DNA from: SG8-30 sp964406445
GTDB lineage: Bacteria; Pseudomonadota; Gammaproteobacteria; Steroidobacterales; Steroidobacteraceae
Direction of reading: 5' to 3'
Length of the DNA: 64,000 nt
NCBI GenBank assembly: GCA_964406445.1
Contig: CAYORU010000017.1
Coordinates: 1-64,000 of the forward strand
The first letter of the stretch is position 1, and each line of letters starts with the position of its first letter. Positions 8,542-15,948 of this stretch are shown piece by piece. Made by a program: the position numbers and the translations under genes. Below the pieces are notes generated by a model. It saw only the letters and a program-made list of their open reading frames with translations. It was not told where the DNA came from and ran no database searches.

Positions 8542-8706
8542 TCAGCCCAGCCACGGGGTGTACATGTACGCGAGGAGATGCGCGAACAGCGCGATCACGA
8601 AGAAGACTCTTGCTCCATCGATGACGTGCTTGTGCAGTTCCTCCGACTCCCCGATGGTCAATCCGGTGGGCCAAACCCGGTTCGGATCGTCCAGATCAGT
8701 TGCCAT
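8542..8706 (-). CDS. pucB: Light-harvesting LH2 beta polypeptide
   Basis: A 54-aa antenna beta subunit. The core SEELHKHVIDGARVFF followed by FAHLLAYMYTPWLG is the LH2 beta pattern, with the bacteriochlorophyll-ligating His at residue 43 and the conserved upstream His of ELHKHV at 25. The start at 8706 is preceded by AAGGAG at good spacing. It is first in the order pucB-pucA, as in other LH2 operons, and the two genes are 10 nt apart. The N-terminal 15 residues (MATDLDDPNRVWPTG) are longer than in many LH2 beta chains. Confidence 0.95.
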   Translation of the reverse strand: MATDLDDPNRVWPTGLTIGESEELHKHVIDGARVFFVIALFAHLLAYMYTPWLG

Positions 8707-9019
8707 ACACTTTCTCCTTAGAAAAGCAGACGTCTCAACGCAATCCAGAATTGCGCCGTGCGGACCCCGCACGCGGGCTTGGCCGCCGCCGCCCGGGGGC
8801 GCCGACGGTAAACGCTGCTGACCCGGCCGGAGCGACCGCCCGCCGGCATCAAGAGATGGCACGCCCGGAAACTCATGCGAGGCCTCGCGAAGGGCAGCCT
8901 TGTCCAATGTGCCCGATTCTCTGAGTGTCAAGTCGAATTGTCAACAAGAACTGTCCAGTAAGATTGACGCACAAAGGCTGGACGCGGGGCAGACGCGGCG
9001 CGGGACGCTTCCGGGGCGC
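8707..9019 (-). promoter_or_regulatory. puc operon upstream region with candidate promoter
   Basis: This gene-free stretch drives pucBA. On the minus strand a perfect TTGACA (8944-8939) is followed after 17 nt by GAGAAT (8921-8916), a 4/6 match to a -10 box; a second TTGACA lies 13 nt further on (8931-8926). A start near 8909 would give a leader of about 200 nt. I searched for the PpsR/CrtJ palindrome TGT-N12-ACA and found none at exact spacing; near copies have 15 or 16 nt between the half-sites. How light or oxygen control works here is open. Confidence 0.45.
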
Positions 9020-9058
9020 AAAAACGAACGCGGCCGGGAGATCCCGGCCGCGTCGTTG
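9020..9058 (-). terminator. Rho-independent terminator of the FGMPLL-repeat gene
   Basis: A perfect 12-bp stem (9028-9039 with 9042-9053) extends by about four more pairs past one bulged base. On the minus strand it is followed by five Ts (complement of 9020-9024). It lies about 45 nt behind the stop of the gene at 9100-9750 and insulates that gene from the puc promoter downstream. Confidence 0.85.
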
Positions 9059-9099
9059 CGTGCGTGGCTGGCGGCGGCTCGGTCCGCCGCGGCGCAGGG

Positions 9100-9750
9100 T
9101 CAGCGGTACAGGAACCGCCGGCCGCCGCGCGTGAGCAGCGGCAGCCCGAAGCTCTTCTGCCACGGCCCGGAGGAGGCCGTGACCGTCTTCATGCCGAACA
9201 GCGAGGACAGCGGGGCCGCATTGCCCGACAGCAGCGGCATGCCGAAGAGCGAGGAAAACGCGAAGCGCGGGCTGGTCAGCTCGCCGAACATGGCGGCGAG
9301 CCAGCCAGTGCGGCCCTTCGACAGCGGCGGCATGCCGAAGACGCGCGACAGCGGCGCCGGTGAACTCTTCAGCAGCACAGGCAGGCGGAACGCCGAGGAA
9401 ATCGGCGCGGCCTCGTCCCAGGCGACCGAGGACTCGTCGCGCGACGGCCGCAGGCCGCTGTCGACGGGCTTGAAGGACTCGAGGATGTCGATGGCGTCCT
9501 GCGTGTAGCCGAAGGAGGCGCGCACGACCACCAGCGAGCGGCCCGCCTGGATACCCTGCGCGTAGACCTTGGCGTGGCTACGCAGCACGAAGCCGGCCAT
9601 GATCGCGGCCGCGATCGCCTCGGCCGTGCCGCCGGACTGCGGCGTAACCAGGAAAATCTGTTCGTCGGGAAAGCCCTCGGCCTTGAGCTTGTGAACGGCG
9701 CTGCGGGCCTGCTGCTCGGTCTCGTACATCCGTACGATCGGGTCTCTCAT
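9100..9750 (-). CDS. Protein with YflT/17M-like N-terminus and FGMPLL repeats
   Basis: A 216-aa protein I cannot assign to a named family. Residues 1-95 read like the alpha/beta ferredoxin-like fold of general stress protein 17M/YflT proteins (VRMYETEQQARSAVHKLKAEGF, then SLVVVRASFGYTQDAIDILE split across two strands). From residue 116 to the end there are about six imperfect repeats of 15-17 residues built on xSSxFGMPxL: FRLPVL, FGMPPL, FGELTS, FGMPLL, FGMKTV and FGLPLL at their cores. The ATG at 9750 is preceded by GGAG. A strong terminator follows, so it is a single-gene unit just upstream of the LH2 operon. A role in photosynthetic membranes is only suggested by position. Confidence 0.7.
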   Translation of the reverse strand: MRDPIVRMYETEQQARSAVHKLKAEGFPDEQIFLVTPQSGGTAEAIAAAIMAGFVLRSHAKVYAQGIQAGRSLVVVRASFGYTQDAIDILESFKPVDSGLRPSRDESSVAWDEAAPISSAFRLPVLLKSSPAPLSRVFGMPPLSKGRTGWLAAMFGELTSPRFAFSSLFGMPLLSGNAAPLSSLFGMKTVTASSGPWQKSFGLPLLTRGGRRFLYR

Positions 9751-9885
9751 GGTCGATCTCCATTGATTCGCGGTGAGATTACGATCAGCCAATACGAGGC
9801 GCGCAGGCCACACTACGGACGCCCGTCGGCCGAGCATACTCCCCGCACCCACCTCCGGGAAGAGAACTTCCGGGATCCGCGGCGA

Positions 9886-10776
9886 TCAGCGGCCCGCTGC
9901 CGCGAGCAGCCGGTCGATCATCGATTCCGCCTGCGCGCCGTAGCCGCCACCGAACAGGTTCAGGTGGTTGAGCACGTGGTAGAGGTTGTAGAGATCGCGA
10001 CGCGTTCCGGCCGCCGCGTCGAGCGGCCACTCGCGGACGTAGGCGGCGTAGAACGCCGGGCCGAAACCGCCGAACAGTCGCGTCATCGCGAGGTCCGCCT
10101 CCCGGTCGCCGCGATACACGGCCGGGTCGAAGACGACCGGGCGACCGGCCTCGTCCACGCCCCAGTTGCCGCCCCAAAGGTCGCCGTGCAGCAGCGAGGG
10201 AAGGGGACGGTAGGTCGCGAAGAAGACGTCGAGGCACTCGAGCAGCCGCCCGCCGCGGTCCTGCAGGCGGCCGCCATGGCCGTTGGCCGCGGCCAGTTCG
10301 AGCTGGTGGCCGAGCCTGCGCTCGCGCAGGAAGGCGACCCAGTCGGCCGATGCACCGTTCGGCTGGGGCGTACGGCCGATGAAGTTGTCGCGCTCGTGGC
10401 CGAAGCAGCCGCCGACGCAACGATGCAGCGCGGCGAGACCCTCGCCGAGGGCGCGCTCGGCTGACGGCGTCGGCGGGCGAAACTCGACCCACTCCAGGGC
10501 GAGGAACGCCGCCGCCTCGGTCGCGCCGTCCGCGATCGGCATCGGCACGCGCAGCGCCTCAGCGGCGGCGAGCGCCTCGAGCCCTTCGCGCTCGGCCTCG
10601 AGCAGCTCACGCTGGCCCGCGGGCGCGCACTTCACGAATACCGGCCCCTTCGCAGTCTCGACGCGAAAGCTCTCGGCGATGCAGCCGCCGTGCACGGCGC
10701 GCCACGGCGCCTCGGCAACGGCCGTGCCGAGCGCTTCGGCCAGCGCCGCACGCAGCGCCTCGCCGGGGAAGCTCAC
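9886..10776 (-). CDS. Fructosamine kinase family protein
   Basis: Kinase-fold protein of 296 aa related to fructosamine-3-kinase, which phosphorylates sugars attached to protein amines so that they fall off. Visible features are the ATP-lysine in PVFVKCAP (about 49), the catalytic loop LLHGDLWGGNWG (about 197-208), and the metal-binding Asp in VVFDPAVYRGDRE. Length and order match the family. It starts with GTG at 10776, overlapping the stop of the exonuclease gene by 4 nt. The substrate in bacteria is usually not known; protein deglycation is the family-based inference. Confidence 0.9.
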   Translation of the reverse strand: MSFPGEALRAALAEALGTAVAEAPWRAVHGGCIAESFRVETAKGPVFVKCAPAGQRELLEAEREGLEALAAAEALRVPMPIADGATEAAAFLALEWVEFRPPTPSAERALGEGLAALHRCVGGCFGHERDNFIGRTPQPNGASADWVAFLRERRLGHQLELAAANGHGGRLQDRGGRLLECLDVFFATYRPLPSLLHGDLWGGNWGVDEAGRPVVFDPAVYRGDREADLAMTRLFGGFGPAFYAAYVREWPLDAAAGTRRDLYNLYHVLNHLNLFGGGYGAQAESMIDRLLAAAGR

Positions 10777-11657
10777 AGCCGCTCGGCGACTCGCCGGGCC
10801 TGGCTGCGCAGCATGGGCCCGAAGTTGGCGTGGTCGTAGAAGGCCTCGAGCGCGTCGACCGCCGGCGCGCGCCGCTCCAGGTCGGCAGGCTCGAAGGCGA
10901 GCGGCATGTCGCAGGCGATGCGGGTCAATCGGCGGGCGAAGAAGGCCGCCTCGCGGTGCTGCTCGAGCCGCGCCGGAAGCTTCGCCGCGCCCCGCAGCGG
11001 AAGTGCCGCGACCTCGCCGAGGCGCTCGTAGAGGTCCTCCAGCGACTCGAACGCGTCGAGCAGCACGGCCGCGGTCTTCGGGCCGATGCCCGGCACCCCG
11101 GGAATGTTGTCCACGCTGTCGCCGGTCAGGGCGAGGTAGTCGGCCATGCGCTCAGGACGGACGCCGAACTGGCCCGCAATGTCGGCATAGCCGAAGCGGC
11201 GGTCGCCGGCGAAATCCCAGAACTCGTCGCCCTCGCGGACCAGCTGCGCGAGGTCCTTGTCGCGCGTGATGAGCACGCAGCGCTCGCCGCGGGCCCGCAT
11301 GCGCGTCGCGATTGCGCCGATGATGTCGTCGGCCTCGTAGGCCCCGCTCGCGTACTCGGTGACGCCGAGCAGCCGGCACAGCTCGCGGCAGAGCTCGAAC
11401 TGGTGGGCGAGGTCGGGCGGCGCCGGCTCGCGGTTCGCCTTGTAGGCCGGGTAGATGTCGTTGCGGAACGAGCTGTCGAGACTCTCGTCGAAGGCGACCG
11501 CCACCCGGCCGGGGCGCGCCCGCTCCAGCAGGTCGCCCATGAAGCGCGCGAAGCCGTACAGCGCATTGACCGCGCGCCCGTCGCGCCCCGCCATGCCCGG
11601 CGCGACGGAGTAGTAGGCCCGGAAGATGAAGTAGCTCGCGTCGACGAGGTGCAGCAT
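10773..11657 (-). CDS. 5'-3' exonuclease (Pol I N-domain / Xni-like)
   Basis: A 294-aa stand-alone flap-type nuclease. The metal-binding acidic residues are visible in MLHLVDASYFIFRAYY, VAVAFDESLDSSFRND, YEADDIIGAIA and LITRDKDLAQLV. The helix-three-turn-helix DNA-binding element is DSVDNIPGVPGIGPKTA. There are no polymerase domains, so this is not polA; the size suits Xni/ExoIX-like enzymes, some of which bind flaps but cut poorly. All catalytic acids I can check are present here. It sits 13 nt behind the HNH gene and overlaps the fructosamine kinase gene, suggesting one unit. Confidence 0.9.
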   Translation of the reverse strand: MLHLVDASYFIFRAYYSVAPGMAGRDGRAVNALYGFARFMGDLLERARPGRVAVAFDESLDSSFRNDIYPAYKANREPAPPDLAHQFELCRELCRLLGVTEYASGAYEADDIIGAIATRMRARGERCVLITRDKDLAQLVREGDEFWDFAGDRRFGYADIAGQFGVRPERMADYLALTGDSVDNIPGVPGIGPKTAAVLLDAFESLEDLYERLGEVAALPLRGAAKLPARLEQHREAAFFARRLTRIACDMPLAFEPADLERRAPAVDALEAFYDHANFGPMLRSQARRVAERL

Positions 11658-11670
11658 CGGGCTGCGCGGC

Positions 11671-12351
11671 TCACTGCATCCAGCGCTGGATGCGGTCGTG
11701 CAGCGGGCTGGTCCTCGGGAAGTGCGCGAGCAGGTATTCCATCTGGTCCGCGAGCACCCGCCGGCCCTTCAGGAAGATGTACTCCGCGTAGGTCGGCGTG
11801 AACGGCACGGCCAGCAGCTGCATCTTCGCCTGCTCCGGCGTGCGCGAGGCCTTGTGGTTGTTGCAGCGGCGGCAGGCCGCCACCACGTTGTTCCAGACGT
11901 CCCGCCCGCCCTGGTAGAACGGCCGGACGTGGTCGCGCGACAGCTGCGAAGGCGGGAAGCGCCCGCCGCAGTACATGCACAACCACGCGTCGCGCTTGAA
12001 CAGCGTCTCGTTGTTGAGCGGCGGCACGTAGTCGTGGCGCAGGCTGCCCGGGTTGCCGGACTGGCCGTGCGTGGCGAGCATCGAGAGGATCTCGATCTCC
12101 GTGCGCAGGCCGGTGCGCGCGTTCATGCCGCCGCGCAGGGTGTAGAGCGGGCTGCCGAAGGCGTAGGACACCTGGTCGAGGCAGTGCAGACGGACCGCCT
12201 CGCGGTAGTCGATCCACTCGAGCGGCATGCCGGAGGCGTCCGTGCGCAGCACCTGCTGGCGCAACGTGGCGGCTCCGACGGTGCGTACCTCGAGCGAATC
12301 GAGCCACTCGCGGTCGACCGTCGGCACGGGGTCGGTCCGGCCTGCAGCCAT
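11671..12351 (-). CDS. HNH endonuclease domain protein
   Basis: Protein of 226 aa. The C-terminal half carries an HNH fold: two zinc-type knuckles (WLCMYCGG and CRRCNNHK) flank the catalytic segment LSRDHVRPFYQGG with the His, and the Asn in WNNVVAAC. The N-terminal ~110 residues (VLRTDASGMPLEWIDYREAV) match the common chromosomal HNH proteins of gammaproteobacteria, which are not tied to restriction or mobile elements. The physiological substrate is unknown. It heads the unit HNH - exonuclease - fructosamine kinase. Confidence 0.88.
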   Translation of the reverse strand: MAAGRTDPVPTVDREWLDSLEVRTVGAATLRQQVLRTDASGMPLEWIDYREAVRLHCLDQVSYAFGSPLYTLRGGMNARTGLRTEIEILSMLATHGQSGNPGSLRHDYVPPLNNETLFKRDAWLCMYCGGRFPPSQLSRDHVRPFYQGGRDVWNNVVAACRRCNNHKASRTPEQAKMQLLAVPFTPTYAEYIFLKGRRVLADQMEYLLAHFPRTSPLHDRIQRWMQ

Positions 12352-12488
12352 GTCCCTCGGCTTCCTCGGTTCGGGCGGTGCAACAATACGGCAGGCGTCG
12401 TGAAGGTTTCAACGCGGGTGGCCGGACGGTCCCGCGTCGGCGGGCGGAGCCGGCAGCCGCGCTCGACTCGCGCCGCCGGGCCGGCGCC

Positions 12489-13229
12489 TCAGAGGGCCGT
12501 ATAGCCGCCGTCGATCGTGATCGCCGTGCCAGTGATGAACGACGACTCGTCGCTCGCCAGGAACAGCGCGAGGTCCGCGATCTCCTGCGGCTGGCCGACC
12601 CGCTTGACGGGATTGGCCTGGATCACGAGGTCCACGTACTCCTTCGGCATGCCGTCGAGCATGCCGGTGCGGATCGAGCCCGGGCAGAAGCAGTTCACGC
12701 GGATCCCGCGATCCGCGTACTCGACGGCCGCGGTCTTGGTCATCATCAGCACCGCGCCCTTGGAGGCGCAATAGGCGACGAGCTGCGGGAAGGCGACCTG
12801 GCTCGCCATCGATGCAGTGTTGACGATCGATCCGCCGCCGGCCTCGAGCATCATGGGGATGGCGTATTTCATGCCGAGGAACACGCCGCGCGCGTTCACG
12901 GCCATGACCCGCTCGTAGGCTCCCTCGTCGTAGTCCGCCGTCTGCTGCAGCGGACCCTGGATGCCAGCGTTGTTGCACAGCACGTGCAGCGCGCCGAAGC
13001 GCGACCTCGCGGTCTCGAGCATCGACTGCACGTCTCCCGCGCGGGACACGTCCGCCTCGACGGCGACGCAGCGCGCGCCGAGCCGGCCGGCGAGCTCCAC
13101 CTGTCGGCCGGAGACGTCCGCCGCGACCACGCTCGCGCCCTCGGCCACGAACCGCTCGACGATGGCTGCGCCCATGCCGCCGCCCGCCCCGGTCACCACG
13201 GCGACCTTGCCTGCCAGTCTTCCGGTCAT
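12489..13229 (-). CDS. SDR family NAD(P)-dependent oxidoreductase
   Basis: Classical short-chain dehydrogenase of 246 aa, oxidising or reducing an alcohol/ketone. The cofactor motif is VVTGAGGGMGAAI (TGxxxGxG), then NNAG (residues about 87-90), the catalytic Ser in NTASMASQ, and YCASK (YxxxK) at about 152-156. The Asp in VVAADVSG after beta-2 suggests NAD(H). It starts 16 nt behind the CXXCH beta-propeller gene and is the left end of the catabolic island. The C-terminal ITIDGGYTAL is typical of the glucose-dehydrogenase-like group, but the substrate is not predictable. Confidence 0.92.
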   Translation of the reverse strand: MTGRLAGKVAVVTGAGGGMGAAIVERFVAEGASVVAADVSGRQVELAGRLGARCVAVEADVSRAGDVQSMLETARSRFGALHVLCNNAGIQGPLQQTADYDEGAYERVMAVNARGVFLGMKYAIPMMLEAGGGSIVNTASMASQVAFPQLVAYCASKGAVLMMTKTAAVEYADRGIRVNCFCPGSIRTGMLDGMPKEYVDLVIQANPVKRVGQPQEIADLALFLASDESSFITGTAITIDGGYTAL

Positions 13230-13245
13230 GGGGCCTTCCTCGCGG

Positions 13246-15141
13246 TCAGTCGCCCGGGCGCAGCCGGACGATCATGTTGTTGGCGCTCTCGGTGCCGAAG
13301 ACTCGTGGATCGCGCCTGCCGACCGGCAGGCTGGCGTAGGTCGTCCAGACGTCGCCGGTCTGGGGGTCGACTTCGACCATGCGGATGTAGGTTTCCTTGC
13401 GTGGCAGCGGGTAGTGCCGCCAGCGCTCCGTGGCGATGTCGAAGCGGTAGATTCGGTCGGAGTTGGAAGTGGCGGCCCACAGCGCGTTGCGCTTCTTGTC
13501 GAAGGTGATGCCGTAGGGCGCCGCGCCGGGGTCCGGGATCTGGAACCGCCCGGTTTCGAGGCCCGTCTCTCCGTCGATCCGGACGATCTGGCTCGAGCCG
13601 AACAGCGGCACCCACAGCGTCCCGTCGTCCTGGATGGCGAGCCGCCGCGGCCCGTCGCCGCGCTCGAACGGCAGCACGCGCTCGGCGATCTTGCGCTCGG
13701 TGTCGAAGGAGCCGGCGTAGCCGTAGAGCTGCGCCCACCAGACGCGGTTGTTGCGCGCGTCGATGGCCGCGCCGTAGAGCAGCGAGTGGAAATGCGACTC
13801 GCCGGGCACCAGCGGCATCCGGTGCTTCTCGATGTCGCCGCGCTCGACGTGCAGGCCCCAGAGCTCGTTCATGCCGAGGTCGGTGATCCAGATGCGGCCC
13901 TGCGCGTCGGGCTCGACGTGCCGGTCCGAGTTGAACGCGAAGTCGTGGGTCACTCCGAAGACCGTCCCCGGGGGTGGCGGGTAGAGGCGCCAGGTCTCCG
14001 TGCCTGGATCAAACCGGCCGATGTGGAAGCTGTCCTCGAGTGCCACCCAGACGCCGCCGGCGGCGTCCGAGTTCATGGTGTGCGGCCCCTGCCGGCCCGT
14101 GCCGGGAATGGGGTGCCAGCGCACCGAGCCGTCGGCCGGGTCGAGCGCGCCGAGCCGATCCTTGTCGGTCTCGACGAACCACACCTTCCCCGAGCCGGGC
14201 GTGACCGCGACCTCCCGGGTCCAGCCAAAGGTCGGCAGGACGAACTCCTCGATGACGGTCCTGTCGTCCGCGCCGTATTCCCCGAGCCGCTCCAGATCGT
14301 CGTAGTCCGTGTAGGTGTCGAAGACGACCGGGAAGTTGCGCGCCAGATTGGGCACGATGATCGCCATGTCACGGGGCGAGAACAGGCTGGTCTCCGGCTG
14401 CAGGAGGGCTTCGTAGAACGGGCTGCCCTCAGTGAGGCCCCAGCGCAGCTCGCGATGCTCGCCGAGCTGCATGGTCACGAGCCGCATGTACTGGACGATG
14501 GCCTCCCAGCCGGCCACGCGGCCGTGCGCGGGGGGCGCGTCGGCAGCGCGCTTCCAGGTCTTGCCGGGCGAGGTCGCGGCGAGATCGTCCGCGGCGCGCT
14601 TGACCCAGGCCTCGGAGCGGTCGCCGACGGGCTGGTCCGCCATGGCCGCCGAGAACCGCCGGACCCGGTCGGCGCCGAGCTGGTGGCAGTTGGAGCAGTG
14701 CAGCGTCGTCATCCGGTACGCGAGGGAGGCCGGATCGCCCTTGAGCCATGCCGACGCCGGCACCTGCTCCGCGACGTTGGCGATCCGTCGCATGGCGAGC
14801 TGCAGGTCGAGGCCCGCCGCGGTTCGCTTGGCCGCGCGCTGGCGCTCGACCCAGCCGATGCGAAAGGCGTCGATCCCGAGTCTGCGGGCGCTGGCGCGCG
14901 GGTAGCTGGCGCGGAACCGGCCGTCCGCGCCGGTGAACACCGTGGTCGAGTAGGGCACGGCGTCCTGGTCCGTCAGCCGGATCCGCACGTGCGGCAGTCC
15001 CCTGCCGTCTGCGTCCACCACCCGCCCGGCGACCTCGACGGCCGCAGCCGATCCCGACGCGGTCGCGAGAATCAGTCCCGCGAGCGCCCACGCGAGGCCG
15101 CCGACGCGGCGCCAGGCGGCAAGCCCCGTGTGACGATCCAT
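13246..15141 (-). CDS. Exported haem-c-type CXXCH protein with lyase-like beta-propeller
   Basis: A protein of 631 aa. Residues 1-34 form a signal peptide. Residues 35-120 look like a carboxypeptidase-regulatory-type beta sandwich (VEVAGRVVDADGRGLPHVRI). A single haem-c motif CSNCH lies at 149-153, followed by a helical region to about 290. The remaining ~340 residues are a repeated beta-propeller with blades such as GRIWITDLGMNELW and GTLWVPLFGSSQIVRID, resembling streptogramin (virginiamycin B) lyase. The real substrate is unlikely to be streptogramin. A similar architecture is encoded at 21557-23605. A regulon palindrome lies 54 nt upstream. The function is unknown; a periplasmic redox enzyme is a guess. 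Confidence 0.75.
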   Translation of the reverse strand: MDRHTGLAAWRRVGGLAWALAGLILATASGSAAAVEVAGRVVDADGRGLPHVRIRLTDQDAVPYSTTVFTGADGRFRASYPRASARRLGIDAFRIGWVERQRAAKRTAAGLDLQLAMRRIANVAEQVPASAWLKGDPASLAYRMTTLHCSNCHQLGADRVRRFSAAMADQPVGDRSEAWVKRAADDLAATSPGKTWKRAADAPPAHGRVAGWEAIVQYMRLVTMQLGEHRELRWGLTEGSPFYEALLQPETSLFSPRDMAIIVPNLARNFPVVFDTYTDYDDLERLGEYGADDRTVIEEFVLPTFGWTREVAVTPGSGKVWFVETDKDRLGALDPADGSVRWHPIPGTGRQGPHTMNSDAAGGVWVALEDSFHIGRFDPGTETWRLYPPPPGTVFGVTHDFAFNSDRHVEPDAQGRIWITDLGMNELWGLHVERGDIEKHRMPLVPGESHFHSLLYGAAIDARNNRVWWAQLYGYAGSFDTERKIAERVLPFERGDGPRRLAIQDDGTLWVPLFGSSQIVRIDGETGLETGRFQIPDPGAAPYGITFDKKRNALWAATSNSDRIYRFDIATERWRHYPLPRKETYIRMVEVDPQTGDVWTTYASLPVGRRDPRVFGTESANNMIVRLRPGD

Positions 15142-15194
15142 GCTGCCCCTCCCGCCGGTGGCCCTGCGCGCGGGAAAGTCGCGTCGCGAGGGAT

Positions 15195-15210
15195 TCTACG
15201 ATACTGTTGA
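15195..15210. promoter_or_regulatory. Island operator 1 (TCTAC-N6-GTTGA)
   Basis: Sequence TCTACGATACTGTTGA, one base off the consensus TCAAC-N6-GTTGA shared by eight sites in the island. It lies between the divergent propeller gene (start 15141) and NUDIX gene (start 15250), so it could control both. Confidence 0.6.
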
Positions 15211-15249
15211 CTAGAGCCGCACTGTAGCGGTGCGCGACAGGGCGTGTCA

Positions 15250-15948
15250 ATGAACAGTAGCGTTGACGGCACCGGGGCGGACGGGCCGCCCGCGTCGCCC
15301 GCCGGGACCGTCGTGCTGCTGCGCGAGGCCGCCGAACCCGAGTGCCTGCTGCTGCGGCGCCCGGAATCGATGCGCGTCCTCGGCGGATTCTGGGTGTTCC
15401 CCGGCGGCGCGGTCGACGCCTGCGACGGCGGCGGAGCCGTACAGGCCGCGGCTGCGGCGGCCTGCCGCGAGCTCCTCGAGGAAGCCGGACTCGGGATCGA
15501 TTCCGCCTCGCTGGTCCACTGGGCGCGCTGGATCACGCCGACGGCGCTGCGGCGCCGCTTCGATACTCACTTCTTCGTGGCGATGGCGCCGCCGGGCCAG
15601 GACGTCGTCATCTCCGCCGCCGAGGCCAGCGAGGCGCGCTGGGTGCCGCTCGGCCGGCACGCCACGGGGGAGCGTTCCGCCGATTTTCCCATCACGCCGC
15701 CGACCGCCATCGTGCTCCGCGAGATCGCGGAGGCCGTCGCGTCCCACGGCGCGCTCGACGGCTTGCTCGGATGGGCCCGGTCGCGCACGGTGCGCACGGT
15801 GCTGCCGAAGCTCACCGAGGGCGGCATTGTTGTCTTTCCCTGGGACCCGCTGTACGTGGCGCTGACCGGTGGCGGCGTGCCGTGGGACGAGGAAGCCATC
15901 GCCGAGCGGGCGGGCTGGCCCACCCGCCTGCCGGTTGCAACTCAGTAG
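15250..15948 (+). CDS. NUDIX hydrolase, NUDT19/RP2-like
   Basis: A 232-aa NUDIX protein. The C-terminal half of the NUDIX box is intact (RELLEEAGLGI), and FPGGAVDACD precedes it; the spacing between them is longer than in the standard 23-residue box. This long form is seen in the NUDT19/RP2 group, several members of which cleave CoA and acyl-CoA. CoA-ester turnover would fit the neighbouring acyl-CoA genes, but this is inference. The start is ATG at 15250; a GTG two codons upstream is possible. It is the only leftmost plus-strand gene of the island, and its end overlaps the convergent TetR gene by 7 nt. Confidence 0.82.
   Translation: MNSSVDGTGADGPPASPAGTVVLLREAAEPECLLLRRPESMRVLGGFWVFPGGAVDACDGGGAVQAAAAAACRELLEEAGLGIDSASLVHWARWITPTALRRRFDTHFFVAMAPPGQDVVISAAEASEARWVPLGRHATGERSADFPITPPTAIVLREIAEAVASHGALDGLLGWARSRTVRTVLPKLTEGGIVVFPWDPLYVALTGGGVPWDEEAIAERAGWPTRLPVATQ

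Noticed and set aside
8926..8973. TGT...ACA pairs upstream of pucB as PpsR sites
   Set aside because: Spacings are 15-16, not 12.
12409..12424. TCAAC half-site between the HNH and SDR genes
   Set aside because: No GTTGA partner at 6 nt; a lone 5-mer is expected by chance.
15247..15266. TCAAT-N10-GTTGA near the NUDIX start
   Set aside because: The spacing is 10 instead of 6 and it overlaps the start codon; not counted as an operator.
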